Assembly (NCBI RefSeq): GCF_014207705.1
Contig: NZ_JACHIU010000001.1
Span: forward strand, 7,308,501-7,372,500
From: Sphaerisporangium rubeum
GTDB taxonomy: Bacteria; Actinomycetota; Actinomycetes; Streptosporangiales; Streptosporangiaceae
DNA: 64,000 nucleotides
Direction: 5' to 3'
Part shown: in pieces, positions 16,617-25,234 of the stretch
Numbering within the stretch: the first letter of the stretch is position 1
How the letters are laid out: each line of letters opens with the position of its first letter
Translations under genes and position numbers: made by a program
The notes under the pieces: generated by a model
The model's input: only the letters and a program-made list of their open reading frames with translations
Told to the model about the DNA's origin: nothing
Databases searched by the model: none

Positions 16617-17195
16617 ATGACGAGCGTGTCCGAGCCGACCGTTCCCGGGACCGCCGGGCCCGCCGTGCCGTACGTCGCCGCGCTCGGCGCCGCCGTGCCG
16701 TCCGTGCACCCGGAGGCCTACGTGGCACCGACCGCCGTGGTCGTGGGACGGGTGCGGCTCGGCCGCGCCACCAGCGTCTGGTACGGGTCGGTGCTGCGCG
16801 GCGACGACGAGGACATCGACGTCGGCGAGGAGTGCAACATCCAGGACCTGTGCTGCCTGCACGCCGACCCGGGGCTGCCCGCCGTGCTGGAGGACCGCGT
16901 CAGCCTCGGCCACCGGGCCATGGTGCACGGCGCGCACGTCGAGACCGGCGCTCTGGTCGGCATCGGCGCCATCGTGCTCAACGGCGCGCGCATCGGCGCG
17001 GGCTCCCTGGTCGCGGCCGGCTGCGTGGTGCCGCCTGGCAAGGTGTTCCCGGCGGGTGTGCTGGTGGCCGGGGTGCCGGGGAAGATCGTGCGCGAGCTCA
17101 CCGACGCCGACCGCGCGTCGTTCGCGGACACTCCTGCCAACTACATGGCCAAGGCCGCGCTCCACCGCACGGCGCGGCCCCTGCCTGGCGACTGA
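16617..17195 (+). CDS. Gamma-class carbonic anhydrase-like hexapeptide protein
   Basis: The 192-residue product is a left-handed beta-helix with isoleucine-patch hexapeptide turns. It has the gamma carbonic anhydrase features: SVLRGDDEDIDVGEECNIQD, the metal His in LHADPG, and LGHRAMVHGA with two further His. It is trimeric in the family and hydrates CO2 or acts in related reactions. ATG 16617 is chosen; a GTG four codons later is possible. It is divergent from the coiled-coil gene with 159 bases between. Confidence 0.88.
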   Translation: MTSVSEPTVPGTAGPAVPYVAALGAAVPSVHPEAYVAPTAVVVGRVRLGRATSVWYGSVLRGDDEDIDVGEECNIQDLCCLHADPGLPAVLEDRVSLGHRAMVHGAHVETGALVGIGAIVLNGARIGAGSLVAAGCVVPPGKVFPAGVLVAGVPGKIVRELTDADRASFADTPANYMAKAALHRTARPLPGD

Positions 17196-17285
17196 CCACC
17201 GCGCACATGTTCCAGCATGTCCGGCATCTCCGCCACATGCCACGGCACCCGGATCGGCGGCCCCTCCGGCAGTAACATTGCCGCC

Positions 17286-18638
17286 GTGCAGTGGGACCCT
17301 TTCGACGCCATCGAACGGGACGTCCGTGTCATGGTGGCGGACCCCCGGTGGGCCGACGTCCCGGCTCCCACGCAGGCACAGGCCATGGCGGCACGGCTGC
17401 TCACCACACCGGACGGCGCGTGCTGGCTGTTCGGCGCGCACGCGCGGTGGTACCGCCACGACGCCTCAGACGGGTTGTGGCACCTGTCGGCCCCGCCGTT
17501 CTCCGTCGACACGCGCGCCGCGGCCCGGCCCGCCTACCCGGCCCCCGCCGTACCGGAGCACCTGCTGCCCCGTGCCGTGCACCTCGCCTTCGACCGGGGG
17601 TCGGTGCAGGCGTTCGTGGGGCCTGACGTGCCACGCGCGGTCACGGAGGGCATCCGCGGGCTGCTCGACGCGCAGCGTGGCCGCGACGGCGAGTTCCTCG
17701 GGGTGTCGGGTGCGCTGAAGGAGTCGTTCTACAACGACGTCCCCGCCGGTGTGGCGATGGTGTGGGGCACGATCATGTGGTGCGCCTACGCGCCGGCGTT
17801 CGACGGCAACGAAGTGCTGCTGTCGATGTTCGGCGAGTTCCTGTCCCGGCCGCTGCCCGGTGACGACTGGGTGCGGTGGCTGCCACCCGTGCCGCTGTCG
17901 GCGCTGATCGAGATGTACGCCGAACCGCTGGCCAAAGGCGCGCAGGGGGCCGCGCTGCGCCTCGCGGGGCTCGCCGCGGCGACGGCGAAGGTGCTGCGCG
18001 CCGACCCGCGTTTCGCGCCGCGCGCCGAGGCCCTGCTCGCGATGGCGCAGCCGCTCGCGGCACGGCCGTGGCTGGACCACCACGCCAGGGACGCCACCAC
18101 ACTGCACCGCACGTGGCTGGCCCGCTGCCCCGCGCACCTGGCCCCCTCCGTGCTGCCGGAGACCGCGCCGGGTGAGCACTTCAGGCATGTGCTGTACGAC
18201 CTGGTGCAGGCGCTCGCGTTCGTCGGCGGCCGTGGCGGCGATCCCCGTGCGACGGCGGCGGCTCTGCTCGCGGCCGACGTGCAGACCGTCGCGCCTGCCG
18301 CGGCGGTGCGGCTGGACCCGTGGCTGGACGCCGAGACGCGCCACACCTACCGGACGGCGTTGTCGGCGCCGGACGATCCGCTGCGCGACTGCTGGCCGCG
18401 CGCCGGCGAGCCGGCCCCTGATCTGCTGCCGCCTGACCGCGCGTCGGCGGCGGCGCTGCTCGGCGCGGGGTACGCCACGGGCCTGGCGTGGTGCAGGCTG
18501 ACCGGCACCGAGCCTCCGGCGCACGGCTTCCCGGTGTCCGCCGCCACGGTCAGGTGCCTGATCCACGAGCGGGACGACCCCGCCGACCCATTACCTGCAG
18601 TCCCAGATGTCTCTGTGGAATGGATACGTCACTCCTGA
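17286..18638 (+). CDS. Conserved hypothetical protein, about 450 residues
   Basis: The protein is rich in Ala, Pro and Trp and has no known catalytic motif. The N-terminal 90 residues (VQWDPFDAIERDV, CWLFGAHARWYRHDASDGLWHL) resemble a small fold that reads a residue-rich surface, and the rest is mostly helical. GTG 17286 is the likely start; an upstream ATG at 17217 would add an unconserved leader. It follows the carbonic anhydrase by about 90 bases. Function unknown. Confidence 0.7.
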   Translation: MQWDPFDAIERDVRVMVADPRWADVPAPTQAQAMAARLLTTPDGACWLFGAHARWYRHDASDGLWHLSAPPFSVDTRAAARPAYPAPAVPEHLLPRAVHLAFDRGSVQAFVGPDVPRAVTEGIRGLLDAQRGRDGEFLGVSGALKESFYNDVPAGVAMVWGTIMWCAYAPAFDGNEVLLSMFGEFLSRPLPGDDWVRWLPPVPLSALIEMYAEPLAKGAQGAALRLAGLAAATAKVLRADPRFAPRAEALLAMAQPLAARPWLDHHARDATTLHRTWLARCPAHLAPSVLPETAPGEHFRHVLYDLVQALAFVGGRGGDPRATAAALLAADVQTVAPAAAVRLDPWLDAETRHTYRTALSAPDDPLRDCWPRAGEPAPDLLPPDRASAAALLGAGYATGLAWCRLTGTEPPAHGFPVSAATVRCLIHERDDPADPLPAVPDVSVEWIRHS

Positions 18639-18639
18639 C

Positions 18640-18869
18640 GAACCCGGCCTTCGGCAAACAGGTTATTGGGCTATTTTTTACTTACTTCGCGTATATCATT
18701 CCCCGCCCTACTATCAGGCGTTTTGACGGAATTGTGATCTCGCTAGCGGGAAATGGTCTCCACAGGGACACGGGAGGGTCTGGCGAATGGTCACGATGGG
18801 CCATGTCGTCGGTTGCCGACCGGTCGTAACCTCGAAGTGGGTGTGGGCTGCGGAAGGAAGGACGACGCG
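18640..18869. other. AT-rich intergenic region with promoter of small gene
   Basis: From about 18655 to 18740 the sequence is unusually AT-rich for this genome (for example TTATTGGGCTATTTTTTACTTACTT). No gene is seen. It probably holds the promoter of the 53-residue gene and may be a binding zone for the AT-seeking Lsr2 protein encoded at 35663. Confidence 0.4.
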
Positions 18870-19031
18870 GTGGGGCACGACAATCTGGACTCACGAGTCC
18901 ATGACCGTGTCGCGTTGGACGAGATCGCGCTCTACGCGGAGGTGCTCAGCGCCGTCGCTGTCAGCGAACGAGAGCTGACGTTGGATGAACTCGACAACGC
19001 GCTCGGATTGCGCACTTCGGTGAGTCACTGA
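18870..19031 (+). CDS. Small conserved hypothetical protein (53 residues)
   Basis: GTG 18870 lies eight bases after a strong AAGGAAGGA Shine-Dalgarno and starts MGHDNLDSRVHDRV. The rest, ALDEIALYAEVLSAVAVSERELTLDELDNALGLR, is an amphipathic helical pair that resembles a degenerate HTH or a small regulator. A hairpin terminator follows at 19049. The Shine-Dalgarno and terminator support a real gene. Function unknown. Confidence 0.7.
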   Translation: MGHDNLDSRVHDRVALDEIALYAEVLSAVAVSERELTLDELDNALGLRTSVSH

Positions 19032-19048
19032 AGAGGCTCGCAGAACTG

Positions 19049-19074
19049 GTCCCGGACTCCCCGGAGTTCGGGAC
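19049..19074 (+). terminator. Intrinsic terminator
   Basis: GTCCCGGACTCC pairs with GGAGTTCGGGAC (one G-T pair) around a CC loop and is followed by GGTTTTG, 17 bases after the stop of the 53-residue gene. Confidence 0.8.
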
Positions 19075-19104
19075 GGTTTTGCGTCGAGGTCGTCATCGCG
19101 CACC

Positions 19105-19219
19105 CGGACTAGTCCGTACGGGCCGCCGGACCGCACGCGGACCCTACGGCCGGACTAGCGCCGTGTCAGCACCGAACTAGCCACCGGACCGGCCCCCGGA
19201 CCAGTCACGGCTAGGAGCG
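19105..19219. repeat. Degenerate tandem repeat with 22-24-bp period, core CGGACTAG
   Basis: Copies start at 19105 (CGGACTAG), 19127 (CGGACCGC), 19151 (CGGACTAG), 19173 (CGAACTAG) and 19197 (CGGACCAG). Spacing alternates 22, 24, 22, 24. The first copy is a 12-bp palindrome (CGGACTAGTCCG). The array lies between a terminator and the 3' end of csoR. No family is recognised. Confidence 0.55.
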
Positions 19220-19501
19220 CACCAGCCTCGCGATCGCCGCCGAGGCCTCCTTGACCTTCGCCTCGGCCTCCGGGCCGCCGGCGTTGATCGCGTCGGTGAC
19301 GCAGTGGCCGATGTGGTCCTCCAGCAGACCGAGCGCCACAGCCTGCAGGGCACGGGTGGCGGCCGACACCTGGGTCAGCACGTCGATGCAGTAGGCGTCC
19401 TCTTCGACCATGCGCTGAAGACCCCGGATCTGGCCCTCGATCCGGCGCAGCCGCGTGAGATAGGCCTGCTTGTCGGCGCTGTACCCATGCATGTTCTCCA
19501 C
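19211..19501 (-). CDS. csoR: CsoR-family copper-sensing transcriptional repressor
   Basis: The 96-residue product is an all-helical CsoR/RcnR-type repressor (LTRLRRIEGQIRGLQRMVEEDAYCIDVL in pieces). The metal ligands Cys38, His63 and Cys67 match the Cys-His-Cys set and spacing of copper sensors, which favours Cu(I) over nickel or formaldehyde. It represses copper export genes until it binds copper. GTG 19501 is the start. No copper ATPase or chaperone gene is adjacent, so its targets lie elsewhere apart from probable autoregulation. Confidence 0.9.
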   Translation of the reverse strand: MENMHGYSADKQAYLTRLRRIEGQIRGLQRMVEEDAYCIDVLTQVSAATRALQAVALGLLEDHIGHCVTDAINAGGPEAEAKVKEASAAIARLVRS

Positions 19502-19520
19502 GATACCTCTTCGGGGTATC
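19502..19520 (-). promoter_or_regulatory. Candidate CsoR operator
   Basis: A 6-bp dyad (GATACC, seven bases, GGTATC) with the G/C-rich centre and flanking TA of known CsoR boxes fills the whole gap between the glycosyltransferase stop and the csoR start. Binding here would autoregulate csoR. No footprint evidence is available. Confidence 0.6.
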
Positions 19521-20600
19521 TCAGCGGACGCGCAAACGTCCGGCCAGTTCCTCCCAGCGCGCGCCGACGGCGGACGCCTCGTGCGCGGTCGCGGCCTCCC
19601 GGGCCCCGGCCGCCAGCATCATGCGGCGCCGCTCGTCGTCGATCAACGCGAGCAACGCCGACGCGTACGCCTGGAGCTCCTGCTCACCGCGGGAGACCAG
19701 CACGCTGTCCCGTCCCGCGGTGACGAACTCCCCCGGCCCGCGGGTGCCTTCGAACCCCACCACCGGCACGCCGCAGGCGAGCGCCTCGATCACCGTCATG
19801 CCGGGGGTCTCGGCGTGCGAGGTGACGGCCACGATGGACGCCTTGGCGAACTCTCCCTGCAGGTCGGGGGTGGTCCCCATGAAGTACACGTTGTTGTGCA
19901 GGCCGAGGTCGCCGACCAGCGCGCGCAGCCGCTTCTCCTCAGGCCCGCCGCCGTACAGGCGCAACCGCCAGTCGGGCCGCTTGTCGGCCACGATGGCGAA
20001 CGCGCGGATCAGCGTGTCGAACGCCTTGCCGGGGAGCCAGCGGCCACCCGCGGCCACGACCCGGTTGTCCATGCGCGACCTCGGCCACGGGCCGCGCGGC
20101 AAGGAGTCGGGGATGACCTCGACCGGCGGGCCGCCGTCGTCGTCGAGCAGCCGCTGGAACTCTCCCCTGGTGGTCTCGGTGGACGCGACGACGGCGTCGA
20201 GCTTGGGGTAGAACCGTCGCACCGCGCCGGGGATGGACGGCCGGCCCCACTCGCGCGCGATGCGCAGCACGTCACGTGGCACATGCCTCGCGGCCTGCAC
20301 GCCGAGGCTCGCGCGGGTGGTGACGAGCACGTCGGCCCGCAGGCCGCGCAGCGTGCGCCACAGAGCCATCTCGGTGCGCATCTGGCCGCGCGGCAGCAGG
20401 TGACGCACCCCGGGCCGCGCGTCCACCAGCCAGCGCACCGCCACCTGCGGGTCGACGGGGAAGAACGGCGTCTCCCTGACCCTCCTGACACTGACGATCT
20501 GCACCTCGTGCCGCGTCGCCAGCTCGCCGGCGAGATTGACCACGGCCCTGGTGTCGCCGCGCATCCCGTACGCCGAGGCGAGCAGGAAACAGATCCTCAT
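19521..20600 (-). CDS. Glycosyltransferase, GT4-like
   Basis: The 359-residue product starts MRICFLLASAYGMRGDTRAVVNLAGELA, giving the N-terminal Rossmann fold of GT-B enzymes. It has a donor-side block with VVAAGGRWLPGKAFDTLIRAFA, LRLYGGGPEEKRL and TSHAETPGMTVIEALACGVPVVG, the usual E-x(7)-E region. It moves a nucleotide-activated sugar to an unknown acceptor, perhaps a teichoic or teichuronic wall polymer. ATG 20598-20600 shares one base with the stop of the preceding gene, so the two are translationally coupled. Confidence 0.87.
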   Translation of the reverse strand: MRICFLLASAYGMRGDTRAVVNLAGELATRHEVQIVSVRRVRETPFFPVDPQVAVRWLVDARPGVRHLLPRGQMRTEMALWRTLRGLRADVLVTTRASLGVQAARHVPRDVLRIAREWGRPSIPGAVRRFYPKLDAVVASTETTRGEFQRLLDDDGGPPVEVIPDSLPRGPWPRSRMDNRVVAAGGRWLPGKAFDTLIRAFAIVADKRPDWRLRLYGGGPEEKRLRALVGDLGLHNNVYFMGTTPDLQGEFAKASIVAVTSHAETPGMTVIEALACGVPVVGFEGTRGPGEFVTAGRDSVLVSRGEQELQAYASALLALIDDERRRMMLAAGAREAATAHEASAVGARWEELAGRLRVR

Positions 20601-21406
20601 CACCCCACCTCGAGACGCAGCTCGTCGTCCGCGGTGTAGCAGGGTCGCATCGGCACGCCGTCCACCTCGGTGTCGGGGTACTGCACCCTGCGGCGTTTGC
20701 CGTCCACGTCGTCGATGCGCGCGCCGAGCGGCAGCGGCTCGGCCAGGCCGTCCACTTCGAGCGACGGTTCCCACAACCCCTCGTAGTGAGGTGTGGCGGC
20801 GAGCACGTCGCACAGCGACAGCGCGGCGTGGAACCGCACACCCTGCACCGTGGCCGCCGTGGTCACCACGCCGTCCGGACCGGCGGGGGGCCGCAGCGCC
20901 AGGCGGGCCGGCCGGTGCGCGTCGTCGTCGGTGATCCCGGTGTACGCCAGCAGGCCGGTCACCTCGAAACGACCCTCACGCAGCCACACCGCGCGGACGT
21001 CCGCCACCGGGTCCGCCGAGGCGACGCGCAGCGCGAGATAGCCGTTGAGCGTGCGGTAGGCGCGGTACGCCAAGGTGCGGCGGCTCAGCGCGTAGGCGTC
21101 CAGGCGGTCGAGCGAGAAACCGGGGTCCACACACTGCACTCGGGTGCGGGACCCCTTGCCTTGTTCTCCCTGCTCAAGGTAGGTGTCCCAGCGGCCGGGG
21201 CCGAGCGCCAGCGGGCCCAGGGAGACCGCCACGGAGACGTCGTGCGCCTCCGCCCCCGGCGTGCCGAGCACCACCGTGCTCTCCGGGCCGCCGCCACGCC
21301 GCCGTAACACCAGCCGCGTGCCTTCGGGGAGGGGCTCCTCGATGGCAAGGCGAAGCGAGAGGACGTCGGCCATCGTGACCTCGGCATCGGTAACGACGAC
21401 GCGCAC
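20600..21406 (-). CDS. Conserved protein coupled to glycosyltransferase, function unknown
   Basis: The 268-residue product has a beta-rich composition (SVAVSLGPLALGPGRWDTYLE, GRFEVTGLLAYTGI, WEPSLEVDGLAEPLPLGARIDDVDGKRRRVQYPD). No signal peptide, membrane span or catalytic motif is seen. It resembles accessory domains that accompany teichoic-acid-type glycosyltransferases, but this is inference. The stop overlaps the start of the glycosyltransferase. The start ATG is preceded by the weakly conserved region upstream at 21407-21430. Confidence 0.65.
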   Translation of the reverse strand: MRVVVTDAEVTMADVLSLRLAIEEPLPEGTRLVLRRRGGGPESTVVLGTPGAEAHDVSVAVSLGPLALGPGRWDTYLEQGEQGKGSRTRVQCVDPGFSLDRLDAYALSRRTLAYRAYRTLNGYLALRVASADPVADVRAVWLREGRFEVTGLLAYTGITDDDAHRPARLALRPPAGPDGVVTTAATVQGVRFHAALSLCDVLAATPHYEGLWEPSLEVDGLAEPLPLGARIDDVDGKRRRVQYPDTEVDGVPMRPCYTADDELRLEVG

Positions 21407-21500
21407 CGGCGCCCCCTCCCCGTCGATTGAGCCGCGACGTTGAGGTTACCGTTATTTAGTCGCAATGTGGAGAAACGGTTTCGGGCCCGCCGTCGTGCGT

Positions 21501-23648
21501 TCAGGCCGAGGTCGTCCCACCTTTCACAGACGTCACTAGAAGCTGTGCGACGTCGACGACTTCGAGGGTGGGTTTGGCCTCGCCGGTGTTCTTCTTCTCG
21601 TTGATGGCGTCGCCGAGCATGACCAGGCAGAAGGGGCAGGCGGTGGACACGCGGTCGGGGTCGGTGGTCAGGGCCTCGTCGACGCGTTCGGTGTTGATGC
21701 GTTTGCCGATGCGTTCTTCCATCCACATGCGCGCGCCGCCGGCGCCGCAGCAGAACCCGCGGTCCTTGCAGCGGTGCATCTCCTGGGTGGTGACGCCGGG
21801 GACGGTGGCCATGATGTCGCGCGGCTGGGTGTACACCTTGTTGTGCCGGCCCAGGAAACACGGGTCGTGGTAGGTGATCTTCTCCTCGATCGGGGTGACC
21901 GGCGTCAGGCGGCCCTCCTCGACCAGGCGGGCCAGCAACTGGGTGTGGTGCACGACCTCGTAGGTGCCCCCGAGCTGGGGGTACTCGTTGGCCAGAGTGT
22001 TGAAGCAATGCGGACACGTGGCCACGATCTTCGTCACCCCCGCCTCGTTGAGGGTCTCGATGTTCTGCCGGGCCAGCATGTCGAACACGAACTCCATGCC
22101 GAGCCGCCGCGCCGGGTCGCCGGTGCAGGCCTCCATCGGGCCGAGCACCCCGAACCGGACCCCGGCCATGTGCAGCAGTTCGGCCACCGCCTTGGTGGTC
22201 TTCTTGGCCCGGTCCTCCAGCGCGCCGGCGCAGCCGACCCAGAACAGGTACTCCATGCCGTCGGGGACGGTGTCCTCGATCAAGGTGACCTCGATCGGAT
22301 CCACCTGCCGGGAGGCCAGTTCCTCGATCCACTCGGCCCGCTTGACCTCCGGCACCCCCCACGGGTTCCCCTTGTTCTCCAGGTTCTTCAGCATCACCCC
22401 GGCCTCGGAGGGGAAGCTGGACTCGATCATGACCTGGTAGCGGCGCATGTCGATGATGTGATCGATGTGCTCGATGTCGACCGGGCACTGCTCCACACAC
22501 GCACCACAGTTGGTGCACGACCACAGCACATCGGGGTGGATCACCCCTTGCTCCCCGACCAGCGGCTTACCGGCCAGCGCGAGCACGTCCTGCGGCAGGT
22601 CCTCCCGTTCGGCCTCGGACGCCAGCAGGTAGGGGGCGATGGCGAAGGCGTGGTCGCGCTGGTCCAGGATGAGCATCTTGGGTGACAACGGCTTGCCGGT
22701 GTTCCAGGCCGGGCACTGCGACTGGCACCGGCCGCACTCGGTACAGGTGTAGAAGTCCAAGAACCCCTTGAACGTGGTGTCCTGCAGCGTCCCCCGGCCG
22801 AACACATCGGTGTCGGGGTCGGCCTCCTCGAAGTCCAGCACCTCGCCGTTGCTGCGCATCTGAGGGACCGCGCCGAGACCGTCGGGACGGCGGGAGAACA
22901 GCACGTTCAGCGGCGCGGTGAAGATGTGCAGGTGCTTGGAGTTCACCACGATCACCAAGAACACCAGCATCACCCCCAGGTGCAGCAGCAGCCCTACCGG
23001 CTCCAGCACCTCGTTGGCACCCTCCCCCAAAGGCCGCAGCAGCGCCGCCGCACCCTGGGAGGCGAACGCGCCGCTGTCGTAGGGGAAGTTCCCGGTGTTG
23101 ATCGCCGCACCCCGGAACAGGAACAACGTCCAGATCACATTGAAGATCATGAACAGGATCAGCCACGCACCACCCAGATGCGACCCGCTGAACCGCGACG
23201 CACGGCCCAGCTTCCTCGGCGCGTTCTGGACCCGGATCACGGCGAACGCCGCCAGACCGGCCACACACGCCACCGCGATGAGGTCTTGCGCGAACCCCAG
23301 CACCGGCCAGGTGCCGACCAGCGGGATGTGGAAGTCCGGCGTCCCGGTCACCGCACCCTGGATCAGCGCGCCATACGCCTCCAGGTACACCGTCGCCAGG
23401 ATCACAAAAGCCCAGAACACCACGAAATGCGCCACACCCGACGGCGTCCACTTCAGCAGCTTGCGCTGACCGAACACCTCCACCAGCTGCGCCTTCAGCT
23501 CCGCACCGGCGTTCCGCCTGGCGTACGCCACCCGCTCAGGCGCCGGCTGACCGCTCATGGCGAGGCGCCGCAGAAAGTTCACCCGGCGCGCGGCGAGCGC
23601 CAGCGCGGCGGCGGTCATGACCAGCCCGATGATCGCTACTAGGAGCAC
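21501..23648 (-). CDS. Membrane-bound heterodisulfide-reductase-like Fe-S oxidoreductase
   Basis: The 715-residue product has five or six N-terminal membrane spans (b-type cytochrome-like region), then two 4Fe-4S cluster motifs (CTECGRCQSQCPAWNTG and CTNCGACVEQCPVDI). Two CCG domains follow, with GPMEACTGDPARR, CPHCFNTL and FCCGAGGARMW. This is the (Fe-S)-binding/HdrD-like family that passes electrons between the membrane quinone pool and soluble partners. GTG 23648 after GGGAGGG is the start, starting MLLVAIIGLVMT. The partner is not encoded nearby. Confidence 0.85.
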   Translation of the reverse strand: MLLVAIIGLVMTAAALALAARRVNFLRRLAMSGQPAPERVAYARRNAGAELKAQLVEVFGQRKLLKWTPSGVAHFVVFWAFVILATVYLEAYGALIQGAVTGTPDFHIPLVGTWPVLGFAQDLIAVACVAGLAAFAVIRVQNAPRKLGRASRFSGSHLGGAWLILFMIFNVIWTLFLFRGAAINTGNFPYDSGAFASQGAAALLRPLGEGANEVLEPVGLLLHLGVMLVFLVIVVNSKHLHIFTAPLNVLFSRRPDGLGAVPQMRSNGEVLDFEEADPDTDVFGRGTLQDTTFKGFLDFYTCTECGRCQSQCPAWNTGKPLSPKMLILDQRDHAFAIAPYLLASEAEREDLPQDVLALAGKPLVGEQGVIHPDVLWSCTNCGACVEQCPVDIEHIDHIIDMRRYQVMIESSFPSEAGVMLKNLENKGNPWGVPEVKRAEWIEELASRQVDPIEVTLIEDTVPDGMEYLFWVGCAGALEDRAKKTTKAVAELLHMAGVRFGVLGPMEACTGDPARRLGMEFVFDMLARQNIETLNEAGVTKIVATCPHCFNTLANEYPQLGGTYEVVHHTQLLARLVEEGRLTPVTPIEEKITYHDPCFLGRHNKVYTQPRDIMATVPGVTTQEMHRCKDRGFCCGAGGARMWMEERIGKRINTERVDEALTTDPDRVSTACPFCLVMLGDAINEKKNTGEAKPTLEVVDVAQLLVTSVKGGTTSA

Positions 23649-23837
23649 AGGCCCTCCCTGTCTACGGCGCTGTCCACGCGGCACTGTTCCCGGCGCCGGC
23701 CTTCCGGCGCGCGTACGGCCGGCACTCGCATACTACCCATGGGTAACTTATGGGTGTGCCAGTCCGTTCACTCCGCGTCGACCACCACCGGAACCGATAC
23801 TAGAAGAGTGCTCTGGTCGCCGTCCCGGCAGGGCCGA

Positions 23838-24431
23838 TCATGGCTCACCCAGGTAGCGCTGGATCGTGGGGGCCAGCAGCTCCACCAGCTCCTCGACGTC
23901 CACCGACGCGATCGGCTCCACACGCAGCACGTACCGCAACATGATCACGCCGAACATCTGCGCGAAGGCCGCCTCCATGCGGATCGGCGGGATGCCCAGC
24001 GTCTCGACCACCGTGTCGAGGATCGCCCGCGCCAGGAACTCCCGGGTCATCGCGACGACCTGCTCGTTGGTGGTGGCGCTACGGACCAGCGCCAGCACGG
24101 GCTCGCGAGCCGCGGGGTCGGCCGTCAGGGTGAGCAGGAAACGCACCAGGCGCTCGCCGACCTCCTCACGCGGGCCCTGCAGGATCAACGGCAGCACCTT
24201 GGACGGGTCGGCGGGCAGGCTGAGCGCCGCGACGAAGATGCCTTCCTTGGTGGAGAAATAGTGGTGGACCAGCGCCGGGTCCACCCCGGCCTCCCTGGCG
24301 ATGCCGCGGATCGTCGCCTTGTCGAAACCCTTGTCGGCGAAGACCTTGCGGGCCGCGGCGATGATCTCGTTGCGCGTGTCGGTGAGCCCCGGACGGCGGC
24401 CGGGCCGGCGGCGCTCCGCTCCCTCAGCCAT
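23838..24431 (-). CDS. TetR-family transcriptional regulator
   Basis: The 197-residue product has an N-terminal HTH (DTRNEIIAAARKVFADKGFDKATIRGIAREAGVDPALVHHYFSTKE in pieces), then an all-helical ligand-binding domain typical of TetR. The start ATG 24429-24431 overlaps the stop of the methyltransferase gene by eight bases, so the two are co-transcribed. It probably represses its own operon; the ligand is unknown. Confidence 0.92.
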   Translation of the reverse strand: MAEGAERRRPGRRPGLTDTRNEIIAAARKVFADKGFDKATIRGIAREAGVDPALVHHYFSTKEGIFVAALSLPADPSKVLPLILQGPREEVGERLVRFLLTLTADPAAREPVLALVRSATTNEQVVAMTREFLARAILDTVVETLGIPPIRMEAAFAQMFGVIMLRYVLRVEPIASVDVEELVELLAPTIQRYLGEP

Positions 24432-25221
24432 CGCCGTCCTCCGGTGTGCGGGCCATGGCGAGGTAGACGCGCATGGGAACCTCCAGCTCACCGTCCGGGG
24501 CCGCCTTGCGCAGCTCGTCGCGCTCGCGCACCACCACGGCGGTGGCCGCCTCGTCGCCGAGCGACGCCACGAACGCGTGGGAACGCAGGTCGAGCAGCAT
24601 GTCGTCCACGCTGATCCGCCGCACCCAGTGGATCCAGGCCTCCTGGACCGACAGACCCGCCTCCCCCATGGCACGTGCCACCTGAGGCACCCGCCACTGC
24701 GGCAGCGCCGGACCCCAGTACGCCGGACAGCTCGCCGCGAGCCGCCGCTCGAACGCCACCAGCCAGTCGGCGCCGGTGCCCTGCGCGTCGTCCGGCGTGG
24801 CGCCGAGATCGACGGTGTTCCACCACGCCGCGAGCACGCCGCCGGGCCGCAGCACCCGCACGGCCTCCGCGATCGAGTCGGCGGGCCGCAGCCAGTGCCA
24901 CGACTGCGCGTAACACACCAGGTCGGCGACGCCTTCACGCAACGGCAGCATGTTGCCGTCCCCGACGACCACACCGGGCCGGGCCGCATGGGACACCAGC
25001 CGGGCCAGCATGCGCTCCCCCGGGTCGATCGCCGTCACCCGCGCACCCCTGGCGAGCAGACCCCTGGTCGAGATGCCGGTGCCCGCGCCGACATCGACCA
25101 CCACGGCGCCTTCCAGCGACATCTCGCACAGCGAAGCCACCGCGTCGTACACCCCGTCGGGGTAGCCCGGCCTGGCCGCGTCGTAGTACTCGGCGACGCG
25201 GTCGAACACCTCATGGCTCAT
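24424..25221 (-). CDS. SAM-dependent methyltransferase
   Basis: The 265-residue product has a class I methyltransferase domain: VVDVGAGTGISTRGLL (motif I), VTAIDPGERML (acidic strand 2), then VRVLRPGGVLAAWW (post-III). The substrate cannot be read from sequence. It is upstream of the TetR gene and overlaps it by eight bases. An earlier-starting alternative is not needed; ATG 25219-25221 is followed directly by the family-like MSHEVFDRVAEYYD. Confidence 0.88.
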   Translation of the reverse strand: MSHEVFDRVAEYYDAARPGYPDGVYDAVASLCEMSLEGAVVVDVGAGTGISTRGLLARGARVTAIDPGERMLARLVSHAARPGVVVGDGNMLPLREGVADLVCYAQSWHWLRPADSIAEAVRVLRPGGVLAAWWNTVDLGATPDDAQGTGADWLVAFERRLAASCPAYWGPALPQWRVPQVARAMGEAGLSVQEAWIHWVRRISVDDMLLDLRSHAFVASLGDEAATAVVVRERDELRKAAPDGELEVPMRVYLAMARTPEDGDG

Positions 25222-25234
25222 GGCGACGAGTAGA

